Source of the DNA: Ostrinia nubilalis
Taxonomy: Eukaryota; Arthropoda; Insecta; Lepidoptera; Crambidae
Direction of reading: 5' to 3'
Assembly (NCBI RefSeq): GCF_963855985.1
Contig: NC_087111.1
Coordinates: forward strand, 8,251,001 to 8,315,000
Length of the DNA stretch: 64,000 nt
Position 1 is the first letter of the stretch. Each line of letters starts with the position of its first letter. Below are positions 23,701-38,700 of this stretch, one piece after another. The translations under genes and the position numbers were made by a program. The notes under the pieces are model-generated. The model ran no database searches. It was not told where the DNA came from and worked only from the letters and a program-made list of their open reading frames with translations.

Positions 23701-26700
23701 GGGTGGTGCGGCGGCCGCGAGTCCTCCGGCTCGCTGCGGCAGGCGGTGCGCGCGCGCCGCCGCCACTACAACGACATCTACACCAAGCTGGACGCAGTCG
23801 CCGCGGTGAGTGACGTCACGTACAGACGGGACCCGGGCCCTCGCACGCTGGAGGCCGGCGAGCCGTCGGCGGGTGGTGCGGCGGCCGCGAGTCCTCCGGC
23901 TCGCTGCGGCAGGCGGTGCGCGCGCGCCGCCGCCACTACAACGACATCTACACCAAGCTGGACGCAGTCGCCGCGGTGAGTGACGTCACGTAGAGACGGG
24001 ACCCGTGTCCTCGCACGCTGGAGGCCGGCGAGCCGTCGGCGGGTGGTGCGGCGGCCGCGAGTCCTCCGGCTCGCTGCGGCAGGCGGTGCGCGCGCGCCGC
24101 CGCCACTACAACGACATCTACACCAAGCTGGACGCCGTCGCCGCGGTGAGTGACGTCACGTACAGACGGGCCCCGGGTCCTCACACGCTGGAGGCCGGCG
24201 AGCCGTCGGCGGGTGGTGCGACAGCCGCGAGTCCTCCGGCTCGCTGCGGCAGGCGGTGCGCGCGCGCCGGCGCCACTACAACGACATCTACACCAAGCTG
24301 GACGCAGTCGCCGCGGTGAGTGACGTCACGTAGAGGAGCGACCCGGGTCCTCACACGCTGCAGGCCGGCGAGCCGTAGCACAGAATAAGTAATAGTACAG
24401 GTACAGAAGGATTACTCCGCAAGACGATTTAAATAAATGCGAGTCTTGCTACGACGCGATACAGTGGAATTCAGCTCGCACAGCACTACGTACCTACAAT
24501 TTTATTCACCTACAAGTTTTGTCTCTTTCTATCGCGTGCCTCTGAACTCTTCTTACGCTGTTAGGGTTGCTGTCTAGTAGTGTCTAGTAAAAAAATAATT
24601 AATCTACTTATTTGTAATGAGGTACGTATGTAGGTAAGTACGCATTCATTATGGAAAACCTTGGGGAGGCCTTTGTCCAGCAGTGGACGTCATTTATTTT
24701 GGCTGAAACGAACGAACGCATTCTGAGCAATAGTCATGGTAGGTTAGGTTCCTATACTATCCTAAGAATTATTGATTACCTACATGGTCAACATACCTTT
24801 CAGCATCTTTGGGAAGCGAAAAAAAAGATAAATCCGGTAGATTTCTTTTCGAATTTAAACACCCGAACGCCGCACAATAATATTTCTTTCTCTTTATGTC
24901 CATTTTTAAATAATACTTCGATCATAGAATTAGGTACTACAACGCACGCCAGCGTCCTGACGGGCGCGCGCGTGACACTCGACTGATATAATACCCGCCG
25001 GCGGGGCGCTTCGCTGTAGGTAATTATCGGATGTACCGCGCGGAGTGAGCCAGGCCTGGCCGTAGCGGGTGGTGCGGCGGCCGCGAGTCCTCTGGCTCGC
25101 TGCGGCAGCTCGTGCAGAGAACCAGTGTTCCTATCGCTTCCACTCCTGTGTAGCCAGGATCTAAAGCTTGATAAACACCCAACCAATCAGGTTTGTCCCA
25201 GTGGAAAGTTAAACTTTAATTGGATCCGCAAAGAAATTAATCAGCAGAACATTGGAGGTGTTCAAAGCAGGATCGAATTCATCCAGGACAATTCTTAAAT
25301 TTCTTTATTTGTGTGATTGTACTACACTTTTTTTTAATCTCACATTATTTGCCACGTGCCGAATTAAGCAATGTTTTCATTCAGATAAACGACAAAAAAA
25401 TAAAGTTCTTAGTTTTATCAAATTTTTACTACGCATGTAGCAGGGTCACTTAAAAACGCATTTACACTTATCTTGTGAATTCTTGTGCTTTATCTTTGAA
25501 ACAGCTGTGCCAATGTAACAACATGTTATTATATTATACATTTAATACTAGTAGACGAAGTAAATAATGTGTGGGAACCAATACGTCCTAACGATTCTTA
25601 ATAAAACAATAAGTAAGAAAGTATTTAGGGTTAATATTGTATTCAATCTAAATCACATCAATAATAATTTCAAATCCAATTAAAACGCAGACAGAGATAA
25701 GTAAATTTTATATTAAAAATCTCTAGCACTTATTTTATTAGAAAACACCTAATTAAAATTACACAGTTCTTTTAATAACTGTCATACAGTCATGTTATTC
25801 GTAAAATCCTTTTTTGCGACTAAGTTAATAAAAGAACAATTAAAAATAATGAAACTTTAAATTATAATTAAATGATCAGTTTGTTTCATTTGATTGAAAA
25901 AGACATTAAAACAACATTAATACAGTTCAATTATTGCAATTATTACTATGAAGTTATTAAAATTATTTCATAAACAGCTATTGTTACCTAAGTGCTTATA
26001 AAATAACTCATCAATTGTTGAAGTGTTTTATGTTTCTTGATATTGATCCATTGTATTGATCTCGATAACTATAAAATAAATAAGTTGTGAGAAGGCACTA
26101 AATTATGTTTACCTATATGATTTTGATTTATGAATTACCATAAACTCTTTAGTCACGTTTTGTCTATTGTAATAATATATGTTGGTACTTGGTACAGCCA
26201 ACATAAATGTTTCGTCGAACCAATTTTGATGATTTCATTGTTGAGACAAGATGTCTGGACCTGCAGACTGGTTTTTGTCAAAAAAAAAACTTCAAAAGAC
26301 CGTGCTGAAGACAAGTGTAATTATAATCATTTAGACATGTTAATCGATTTGATTGCGGGCTTATAGAGGTACTCGTATTTTAAACTTAAACCAGGCTCAG
26401 TTTATAACATCAATAAGACCAGAATTCCCCAAAAGACAGTTGAATTAAATTCAAATATAAATATTTAAATTCAAAAAGCGGACAACTTCGCTTTTAACTC
26501 TTTGTTTCAACATTTTTTTCTGATCAACATCCGCTGTCTACTAATATGAACTGTTTTATATTTATCCGTCTATTTGTGAACATAGACTGTGATAATGAAC
26601 TCCACAAACTTGACCTACAACCATGAGTGCCATCACTTTCACCCAATTGCGGGGCCTTTTCTTGTCTATGGCCCGTGTTAGTTGCCTCACAATTTATGTG

Positions 26701-29700
26701 CTCGATCGCAATCTATGTTGACGTAATATCGTTACATATTTTGCAAAATGCTCTACAAATCTAAATATTTTCGAGTAAATAGCGTTATTTAGAAGTTGGT
26801 ATTACTGATGCTTTTAACCAGAGAATTTTTGTAAGAGAAAATTCACTTGTGACTATCTTCTCTAGTTGAAGAAAATTTTGGTCCTTCGAGGCAGACTCCT
26901 TTCCATCAATGACTGTCCTTTCCAGTGACGTTCAGTAAAAAACTTTGACTCTAAAAATGTTGATGTGTAGCCATGAACTTGCAGTTCCTGTATCAACAAG
27001 AACTTTTAGTTTTTCATCTCTCACATGACCAATAGTTATAAAAAAAAACACCAGTTCACATAACGAGTTTTCGCTTTCACCTCGATCGATACACACAACG
27101 GCATCAAGGAAAACACTGTGGCATCTTATGTGACTGGAATAGATGCTATAATGCAACAAAAGACTGATTGATGATTGTAAAAGTGGACAAAACACGATCG
27201 TTGACAAAGTCGAGGTGCGGTGGACCCTGTTAGTAGAACTGCGACAGTGCAGTTAGTACAGTGAGCCTGACAGCTAAGATAAAAATTCATAAAAATCATT
27301 AAATTTTTACAAGTAGGCTTTTAAAAAGCACTTACACGTCCCAGTATTCATACCACTGCTTCGGGACATAAATGGGCCAGTGCTGAGAAGAAGCAGCGCA
27401 AGAAACTCAGTCACTATTGTCAGAGCTGGTAGAGCCCTATAAGTAAAGAGCTTCTTTAAGCTATTTTTTTTTATATTTGCGCCGTTTATTAGTGTCAAAA
27501 TTTAATAAAGATATTCCATCTACTTAGCAAAATTATCCTTAAATACCCGCAAAGATCAAACAGTGCAGAGCAAATACACGAAAGCAGGTCCTTAACTACT
27601 ATGTCTTCAGAGGTAAGGTTTCAGGGTAATAATAGCACATGGAAAACTGGGAAAATGTAGTACATTATTATTCTTATTTACTTAGAAGTTACGTATTGCA
27701 CCATCGCTGAAACTGTACCAAAGTCCAGTATTCGAAGTAATAATTTTTAGTTACATAGATACAATCAACCAATAATACAGCATAAAATACATTACATATT
27801 TCCAATAGGAATCGAATAATTGATAACAAATTAAATAGTCAATTTTATTTATCGCCGACTGTATCAAACAGGCACCGGATAGTCGCGGAGAGTTGCTATA
27901 GTCTTTATAGGACTGGTAGTTTTCCTCTGTGATGATAAGAAGTCCATTCACTTTCAATAACACGTTAAGAGTAGGGTTTCCCAAACTATGAGTCGCAACC
28001 CAGTGGTGGGTCGCGAGCGAACATTGAGTGGGCCCTGCCTGCCTGTAGAACGACACACCACCCTACCGATCCAATACTTGGGCAGCGGGCGAAATTTCCT
28101 ATAGGTGGGTCCCGATCCCGAGTTTGGGAACTTGTATTAGATGAGTCGTAGCCCAGACAACTTTGGGGACCACTGCGTTAGAGTATTGTATAATAAGGAT
28201 GCGGGCTCGTCATGACTGTTGTTCTTTGTGATGTTTATAACAGTCTCTTGGCTATTACTTGTAGATACCAGATCTGACTTTAAAACCCTTTCTGCATTCA
28301 AGATTAGTAAACCAGCGATTGGTCCAAACTTCTTTCACTGACAACCTTTAGTGAAGTGGAGTGAAGTGTTTTGAATAACCAATCAGATTCAGGAAACTAG
28401 GAAATCTGATTGTTTATTCAAAACATTTCTCCGATCCGCCCTGGTGGAAACCGGGCCTTAAGAAAAATGACCGTCGTTTCTTTGTGAACTTTTATCTTTC
28501 TGATTGACGACAAAGGCATTCGTTACGAGTTCAATAATAGGAATGTCATAACATTCCTCAAGGATGTCAAATCTGTAACTGTATCTTTGGAGATTAATGC
28601 CGGTTTTCACCATCAATCCTTATTTTTAAGTGACCCCTATGTAAACAAAATTCCTTTTATGTGTCACTTAAAAATTGGGGATGGATGGTGAAAACGGACA
28701 AAGCTTCTCATTCTCTTTTTGGTGATATCACATATCATCATTATTCTCAACTCAATTTGCCAACATGTCACGATCCAAAAATGGATATAAATATCCTTCC
28801 TTGGACATTTTACACTGCGCTTCTAGTCCCAAACTAAGCAAAGCTTGTACTATGGGTATTAGACAACGGATATAAACATACTTAAATACTTTTTTTTTTG
28901 TAAATACATACATATTATACATAGAAAACACCCAGTTGTTTGTATTGGACAAATAAATATGTTCATGCACACAAATGTTTGTACTGTGCGGAAATCGAAC
29001 CCGCAACCTCCGGAATAGTAGTCCGTTTCGAACCACTACACCAAACGGCCGACATACCTGATAGATAACCCTGCGGCTAATTCTCAACCTAGTTTACTGG
29101 CATCTAAGGATCCAATAATGGGCTTAATAGACAACCCTGCAGCTACTCAATATTGTCATTGAGATACGTACGATATCAGTTGCATTAACCGCTCATCAGA
29201 GGCTACATGACACGCGTGTGGCGTGCGACACGAATTGACCTGACAGTTGCGTAATAATTATACTTGTATTAATAGAGCAGAATTAGTGTAGATACGAGGG
29301 CTGGCTGATAATTTCGCGGCCTAAGGTACTTAATGAAATAAAATAAATGGTTTCTATTTTTTATTTTGTAATATAATCTCCCTCAAAAGAAATACATTTC
29401 TTAAATCTCGCATACAATGCCTTTTACCCACCCAAAAAATTTTTTTTCAAAATGACGACCAACCGCAGCTTTAATTTCGTTGTCATCTGCATATCTCCGG
29501 CCCCGTAAGTCCTTTTTCAAATCGAAAAACAGGAAAATATCGCTAGGTAATAGGTCTTGGCTATATGGTGGGTGGTCAATCTCTGAGAACCCGGTGTCTT
29601 TCAGGGCTTGGCCTCGCAACACGTGCGGCGTGAACGGGCGCGTTGTCTTGCGGAAAGAGCAATCCGCGTGTCAGTTTCCCCGTCATTTCTGTACAATAGC

Positions 29701-32700
29701 CTCGCGAACATAAAGAAATATTCTTCAGCTATCTGCCACGATTTAATTCTTTGGTCAGCCGGAACGATTTTTTCGACTTTTGAACGTTTCCTTCACTCAG
29801 TATCGTGACAGGGCGGGGGTCGTTTTCACAGGTCTCTCGTCCGTGTTGAAATAGTCGGGCCCATTTTTTAACCATAGTATATGAAGGTCCAGAATCCTGA
29901 AGAACCAATGACATCTCTTCAAAAATGTCTTTCGGTCTATTTTCCTTCTTTACGAGGAATTATGTCCGCGGCGCGCGGTGTCGAAATTCCGCAAATCTCC
30001 AGATTCGGCGGACATGGTGATGTCATTTGTTCGATAGAAATTGAACTATCAGTGCAAACTTAATTAGTGATTGCTTTTTATAATACTACTGAGTGTCGCA
30101 ACTAGTGATATGAGTAACAAGCTAATTACTCATCGCTAAGTATCTTAGGCCGCGAAATTTTCAGCCGCCCCTCGTATTACACAGAAAGAAATGTTTTTCC
30201 ACAGTATTAGAGCTGTAATCTCTCTGCCTTGAGAGTTGTACTTCGTGATAATTTAACTGAGCTTTGCTCCGCGGTGAAATTGAAAAAAAAAACACTTTCT
30301 GTAAGGCCCAGAACAGACAGTGAAACGCAACTTTGTGATGATTCTGATGAATGAAACTGAATCTGAAAGTTTCAAACTGGTCGCGTCATGTGTGGTTTCT
30401 CAACGGACGCTATGGCAGAAACTTAGATGCAACTCAAAAGTAACTAGCAGTTTCAGTTGCGTTTCACCGTCTGTTCTGGGCCTAACTGTTCCTAAGGATA
30501 TTGCAGGCTTGAATGAATCTGCTTATCGCCAAGGACTGGTATTGAAGGCTCTGTCCGGAACCCCACAGTTCCTTCCCACTTAAGGCGAATGACAGAGCAC
30601 CGGGGTCGTTTTAGTGGGTATGCCTTGTCATTCTGACTTGGTGAGCCCCACATAACCTATCCTGTCCCCGCGGGGTAGGTATGCAATTTCATGCATTTCT
30701 CTCCTAGAAGACAGACGAGCAATTTGCATTTTTTCCTATAGTAGTTTATTCATTAGGATCGATTCCCGTCATCTGATTTCTCAAATATATTCGGATCGAT
30801 TCGGACGTAGTGTAAAACCGTTCTGAGCCTCCAATGGCTCATACTTCTTGTCGTGTCGACAACAAACCTACACAGCGTCAGGCTAAAACTCCGCCACAAG
30901 AATGACGTTGTCAGTAGCCTTCATTAAATCTTCCTGCGTGCAGTTGTTTGGGCACGCAGGGCACGACATCATGTGCTTCGTCGACTGGGGAACAAAACCA
31001 CACTTGCACTCCCAAGTTTGAGCCATCCAAGACCGGCCGACCTGCGTCCGAAGTCTATTTAAACATTTCCAGGTAGGCCAGGGCAGCTCATGTCTAGGCG
31101 GATGACTCTCAGACATGGGGACAAAAGGGCAGGAAAGATCAGCTCTCTCACGCCATAACCTGCATCTCTCTTTTGACTTTATGGCTCATACTGGCACTGG
31201 CGGCCTCTTTTTACATACTTTACTAGCTGTACCTTTTTTTATTAGTATCTAATAATATGTTTGTTGTTGCAGGCCCGTTCCACGGCACTGTACCGGGTGA
31301 AGGAAGGCCCGGTGATCCCGGCGCCTCAGCCCATCACGCGCCCGCCAGCTGGTCTGGCCTGCGCTAAGTGTGCTCCATTGTCCAGGGTAAGTGTATATCA
31401 TTGTATTTAGTAGTAATAGAAGAAAAACCCATAGTAAAGTCGGCCATAGTGAAGTCGCTAGAGCTAAATGCTCGTAGGCCTAGGATGCGCGCCGCGCAAG
31501 GCGATGGAGTCAGAACTGCCTCCTCAAGAAACTTTCACATTTATAATATTAGTAAAATATGATGGTAGGAAATGGGAGTGCTATTTCAAATTCTTTGCTG
31601 TAGATTCCTGTTGAGTAGAATAGAACCGTTCCCGCTCTTCCCGTGGATGTCGTTGCATCTTTTTTAGTTGCATCGTTTATACTATTTACGTCAGAAGAAA
31701 GACAATAGAAACTCAAGTTATAAAAAACAATGTGAGTGATGACGTGTTTTTTTTTTGTTAGTCAACGAATATATTATCGCTGTTAGTGAACTTTGTGATG
31801 TATTGTTATCGTAACTTTTGTCTTAACCCGAGCAAAATAGGTCAAGAAACCTTGTACTTCAGACCTTTGTTGCCACTCGGATCGGTTATAAATAAAACTG
31901 CGCAGTTAAAGCATAATAGCTTTTTAAGACGCTGTTCTAATGTAGCAACTTTGATCCCCGAGGATTGCTGCAACTGGCAACACGCAATTTGAATTCAAGC
32001 CAGTAAAATTAATACGAGGATAGGAACAAAAAAGACACTAATGGCCTTTTTTACCATCAATCCCTAATTTTTAAGTGACCCCTATGAAAACAAATTTCCT
32101 GTTGTGTTACCATAGGGGTCACTTAAAAATTAGGGATTGCTCCAAGCGCTAGCTAACGGCAATTGGCTACAGAATCCGTATTAGCGCAAAACTAACACAG
32201 TAGGATAAGATAAGATCTATGATTGGTATTGAATCTAGTTTTGAGCGTTGTTTGAGCTAAATCCATTGTTTTCGTCAAATGTTTTCAGTTGCTTCATAGG
32301 TTGCTAAGTTTTCATAACGCCTATTAAGTTTGCTATCAGTTTTATTACGCTTTGACCTTCTTACAATAGCGTGTTTTATATTTTCGGTCAGCGACTCTTC
32401 CGCATCTATAATAAATTCAAATCTATGTCTGTGTGCTAATTTTAAACGATAAACATTAAAAGCTATTACAACTGCTTAAGGTTGATAATAAAATTGCTTT
32501 GCAATAACAAACATGTTTTGATGAAAATCCAGGATTAGATGGCATATCTTGAGGAAATTTGCGACTAATTTCATCAGCCTATTTTTGTGTGACTTGTGAA
32601 GTTTCTTCAACAAAGTGATTAATGAATAGTTTAGAATAATTTGCCTCAGTAATGCTTATTCATTTTAAAAATGTTGAATGTCTACATGCCTAATGAATTA

Positions 32701-35700
32701 ACTCTAATCTATGGTTAAGTATGTGTTTGTCACTTTTTTGAAGTTTTTTGTTCAAGTTAATATTTCATTACTTATACTAAAATTCATTAATTGTCAGCAA
32801 GTATGATTTTGAAAAGCTCTAACATAACATTTATGACACTAACCAGGTAGACCACTTCTGAGAAGAATTAAGCGGTACTCGTATAAGAAATTAAGTCACT
32901 ATTGTCGATCATCTTTTTCAATTAGTATACGAGAGTATTAGCACAGTATATTGTGGTGTTTCGTGCTCCGCTCCTGCCTGAGATTTTTTCCTTGGATTAT
33001 CCCAAAATTCATATGTTGTTGATGGTAAATTTTCATCATAGACATCGTGTTTAGGTTTGTTTTTTTCCGTGACACCTCGGGTTATGATCTGGTGACCAAG
33101 CACCACTTGGCAAGCATCGGTTCCGGCTTCCCGTCATACTATCGGCGACCTGGTTCCATTGCCAACATTTCCCAGCCGTGGGGCATTAATAGTACGATAG
33201 ATAACGTGTTTAAAATCACAGTTTAAGTACAACCCAGAACTTTTCTTTCTGAAACCCGGTTTTCACTAAAGCAGAGAGTACAGGAAACGACAGAAAATGT
33301 GTTTTGAATCAGGTTTCGTAATTTCCATAGCTTCGCTTCGAAAATATGATTGGTCACTCTTGTCTCCCCTTCTCTTTGCTTTGGTGGAAACCGGGCCTAA
33401 CTCTTCTCAAAAGTATTGATATCAAGAGAACAAGTAAAAGTGCTTTTTTAAAGCCTACTTACAGAAATAAATGAGTTTTATGAGTTTTTTTTTAAGAATG
33501 TAAATGAGAACAGGAATTTTTTCTCTTTCTATATTTATAAATCTTTTGATGTTTACTTTTTTTTATTTTGGACTTAAATGTCGGTTCAACTCGATTTAAG
33601 AATGTGACATTTCAATTAACTGATTCGTTGCTCAACGTTGCGTTAAATCGTTCTTATTACTTGTGCAACTTTAAATATCTATACTTGTTAATTAACTACA
33701 TTTTAGAGTTATCAAGGAACAGTTTAAATTCTAATATGGACTCGTTATCAATTTATAAACGACTGACCAATGTTCCAAATGGGAAATAATTTATCAAATC
33801 AAATAATTTTATTAGCAATACAAATATTATGATAATACAGCATGTGTATATCTCAATAATCAGCTTCATTATGATGTCTAAAAGGAGTTAAAAATATTTT
33901 AAAAGTTTTTTCCTTAGTAATGGAGTCGGAAACGACAACATATCTATTCAACACAAAGTATGTTGATTGTTTTTCAACTTTATTCAGCTTGGAGCGGCGC
34001 GCGCGCACGCTACTTCGATTTCGGTCATCGTTCATTGAGCTCTCGGTTTTTGTCTGCGCGTAGCCTTCAACGTTGCTACTTTATTGCCCGATGCTTCGTT
34101 TGCTTGTTTTTGTTTGGAAGATTCATTTAGAGTTGGACTAATGAAACGAAAAAATAATTATTTGCAAAATAAAGCACAATAGATAATGTGCGTAACTTAA
34201 TGTTTGCGTCTATTATGATGATAATTAAAAAAGTGTCAGGTAATTGACGTCACAGTACAGTGTATCATTAAAAAATAATCTATGGTAGGTATTTAGAAAA
34301 TTAAATGGATTTCGATATCATTATTTATTGTTCAGGATATATCGCTGTAGTTCTTATCTCAATCTGAAACGTCCTTTGTCTTAAATACAGGGTCTTTGTT
34401 CTGTTAATAGAACCTTTGTACTGGATGACGTGTCAGCATACGAGTAGGTACATTTGCATGTACTGCATATAGTACAAATATTTTAGTACACGATGAATAG
34501 GTGTGGATAAAGCGTAGATAAGAAGGTCTCGGGTCAGTTGTGAAATGAGTAGTTGTGGCTAGGTTATCTACAATTATAAATAAATAAATATTCTTGGACA
34601 TTAAACATTATCTATCAATTACAAGGTTTAAGTACCTAGTGGAAATATTTGAGTGCATCGATAGGTTAGTCACAGGTCAATTTAAACGGAATATACCTAC
34701 GTTTTATGAAATAAAGAAAGGTAGATGCAATGATTATAAAATGTCTTTAGACATACATAGCACAAAGAGCCTTTTTTTTTAAATCAACATCGAGGAAGCT
34801 CTTGGTCTGTATCTCACCTGATATAAAGTGATGATGAGGCTGAGGGTGGAAGCGAACTTCACCCAAAATCCTCAACCACCTCTATTGAAAGGAACTAGCT
34901 ATCTTACCCCTTAACTAACTGCCGGAAAACAACAATGAGTCTTGATTCAAGACTCTTGAACTGGACATTGGATAGAAAAAGTTTTTTTTAAATATTGAAT
35001 TAATTGTGATCATGATTTTATCACCGCTTATGTACCTACCAAAGTGCACAAATTGATTGCTGCCTTAATGTATACTGTAATTACTTACATATTTCGATTT
35101 AATATGTATGCAAGTGAACGGCACTTTTATGGAAACTCACCGTATCTAATTATGTTAGATTTACTAATTACTAGCTCCGTATACATATGCGTACGTGGAA
35201 TTAGGTTAACTATGTAGATTGGGTTGAGTTGTACACTTAGGCCCAGAACAGACGGTGAAACGCAACTGCAACGAAACTGCAACTTTCTGATGATTCTGAT
35301 GAATGAAACTGAAACTGAAAGTTTCAAACTGGTCGCGTCATGTGTGGTCTCTCAACGGACGCTATGGCAGAAACTTAGATGCAACTCAAAAGTAACTAGC
35401 AGTTGCAGTTTCGTTGCAGTTGCGTTTCACCGTCTGTTCTGGGCCTTATGGGCATGCGGTGTAGGTAGGTAGATACAGTCAGCGTCAAATAGTTCGTGAC
35501 ACACAAATTGACCAAAGAGTCATTTGGCTGAAACGAAAGAACAAAAGTTCAAAGCATTTAGTGCACCGAATTATAATTGACTAGCTTTTGCCCGCGGCTT
35601 CACCCGCGTATAATTTCGTTGGTCACAGATCGTCATAAATTATAGCCTATATGTTATTCTGGGTTATAAACAATAATATTGTAAAGTTTCATCAAAATCC

Positions 35701-38700
35701 TTTCAGTAGTTTTTGCGTGAAAGAGTAACAAACATCCAGACATCCAAACATCCAAACTTTCGCATTTATAATATTAGTAGGATGTCAGCCAATGGTCGCA
35801 CAGTGAGAAGTGATTTGAATTGGCATGTTGCAGTACTTGCAGTGGAAAAATTGGGCAGTTTATTTTAGATCAGCACCTTGTGAAGGTGGCGTGTCAAAAC
35901 ATGTAGGCCAACCCTTATACGACCCCATTGTATGAATGCTATGTACTCTTCTGAATTTTTTGTATTTTCGATTCTATTATGACGATTTTGCTCTTGCTTT
36001 ATAGAATCCCGGTATGAGCACTGAATTTATATGTAATTTTCTCCAGATTCGTTGGGACATTGCAGGCATGAATCACCTTCATATTACGATAAGAAATAGG
36101 AATATAGTGTTTTGTGCTTCGTATGGCACGTTAAACGCTCCTATCGCATCTGATCATATCTGACTAGTGACAGCAGAATTCCACACCCACAATAAAATAA
36201 GAGGAATACCCAGGCCCATGATTAAAGCCATTGAGTGTCCAAGCTGCGAATTTCCATCCGCTGTTTGTCAGTGATCGTACAACCGTTACTCTGCTCCCCT
36301 ACTTGTTGGCTATTTCGTTCGTTGACCTTACGCAGGCTGCCTTGGAGGTTTCTCTACTCGTTTTATATAGATTTAGTTGTTTTAAAACAAAAAATAGAAA
36401 TAATCTCTTGAGTTCAACTGACCTTTTGTATCTTGCTGCTAAGAAATAACCTTTTCATTATTATAACTAGTGACTAAGCAAGATCAATTTTACTTTTTTA
36501 TATTATTTCTTCGTTCATATTAATTTATATTATCATATACAGAATAAAATATGTGTAAACAATACAGTTATTTAAATATCTAGGTACTGCCAGACAAAGG
36601 TTTATTCTGACCTAACTTGAACAATTATTTATCTCTATTTTAACGGATCTGTCTACAATCTACATTAATTCTTCCATCGTTTAGCTTTGTGACTATAATC
36701 TTTGAAAAAGCCGAAACCCCATTACTCAAATTAAGTAATTATAACTACGTACGTGTCACAGCTCTTTTCTTAATTTTTTTATCCTAATGACGCAAATACG
36801 CAATGTATTCTTTTTCATCGCTCATGCATGTTCTACACAACAGAATACACAATTACTTAGCAAATAAATTATCAACTGTACACTCTTCTAGTCTAACTGT
36901 TAATAAGACTGTTAACTTTTTGTAGTCTTCCTAGATACTTCTTGATTTTAAAAGTTCTGGCTAAAATCTAAATAAGTACTGCTCGTATTATGTCATCGTC
37001 AGTACTAAATTTGCATCAGAACTCTTTATTTAGTTTTTGAGTAAAATGTAGTGTTTAACTTCATATTGCTGTACAAATATGTACTTATCTGCATGTAATA
37101 CTTTGTAAAATTATGTTTCTTCCGCGGGCAAGTGAACTAGAGCGCATGTTAGAATTTTTTCTCGTAACTGATTAAGATTGTTATCTTCAGAGTTTAGTGT
37201 TTTAATTATAGAGCTCAACCATAATCTTTATTCATTTGGAACACATGAATCGCTTTGCTGGAGAAAGAATTTTCAAAATCAATTCAGTAGTTCCACTCCA
37301 GGGATAACCCACAAACCTCTTTGTTTTAATGTCGTTTGGCTTAATCAGGACTGGTCATTGTGGAAAATGGAAATCCTTGGAGAAGGATTTAAAAGCCGAT
37401 TCAGACTCAGGGTGTACATAAATACTCTCATACTGATCACACAGCAAACTACCATTTTCCCCCTGCGGCCTTCAAAGCCGTAAATAGCTAGATTTCAGTC
37501 CAGGATGCCAGTAAAAATTGATTAATTTGAGCAAAATAAAGATAGGAAAGTTCATTTTGGAAAACCTTGGGGGAGGCCTTTGTCAAGCAGTGAACGTCAT
37601 TTGGGAGAAACGAACGAATGAAAGATAGGATTATTTAAATACCTTTCATTACTGATATCACATATTTGACTTAATATCCCATGCCCTACTAAATCTACCG
37701 ATATTTTATCATCAAAATATATGTCCCGTTTTACAGCATTGACTTTCATTTTAATTGAACTGATAATGTTGTAACGGAATGACATTATTAGATTGTAAAT
37801 CATCATTCATTATACATTAAGTTTGTCATTATCGAGGAACACGTGAGTGCTTGGATTGACTTCATGCAAGTAATTAGAATAAATTGTATGTAATCTTTAT
37901 TTTGTTCTATTAAAAGCTTTTGACCCATTCAAACGGAATAATTATAATATTTAAAAGACAAAAAACCTTGCAATGATGATGTAAATGTTTAGCTCGAATT
38001 ATCGTGAGGTTTAAAAAAAAGGCTGAAAAAAATGACTTGAGTTTTCACGCTGTTTCTTCTCAGCTCTGACCCATTTTATTTTTCGACCCAAATCCGCGGT
38101 AGGGTCGGGCTTAAAACGATAGTGGAATATGTAAAAGCCTATTGTAAAAAATAATGATAAAGAAACGATTTATTTGGCACCAAATACACAATAAATCAAT
38201 TTAGCATTTTAAAATAGAAAATGTGCTAAAAGACCCAGGACACTGATATTCAGCAGGTGCCTTAGGCACTAGGAGCCTGCGTATAAAAACAATAATAAAA
38301 ATGACAGTGATACTTAGTTTTACTTCTACTTGCTATGGATCTTCCTTCAATGTCTTTTAACTAGAGATTTCTATGTATAATGCAGCATCGAACATTAACG
38401 TGATCAAGAAGGTCGGGTCACGGTCGATTCGCTCGTAGTCGGCGAATCATGATTCCACACGCATGTTCTGTGAGAGCCTTGGATCTGGCACCGGGGTAAC
38501 TTCAGATTCCTGTTTATTTGTTATACATTTTCCTTCTGCATCTTCACTTACTCTGAGGAAAGAAATACATTAAATGTGTTAGAAGTATGAATTCATTAAT
38601 GCTGCTAAACTACTACTTACTCAAAAAAAGTATTAGTAGTGAGTAACTTCTATACTGCTTGGGTTTGCTAACTTGCTAATAAGCTTTTTGGATGATGTCA

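Noticed and set aside
23334..24319. Ala/Pro-rich proteins read from the long open frames of the exon 2 array
   Set aside because: 170 bp is not a multiple of three; these frames are shifted readings of the exon 2 copies and end at TGA formed by the donor GGTGAG.
29401..29914. Active mariner transposase
   Set aside because: Two separate short frames and an element of 884 bp show internal deletion and frame breaks.
30883..31116. Cys-rich protein-coding gene before exon 3
   Set aside because: Sequence matches the Cys/His end of non-LTR ORF2 proteins and is 5'-truncated.
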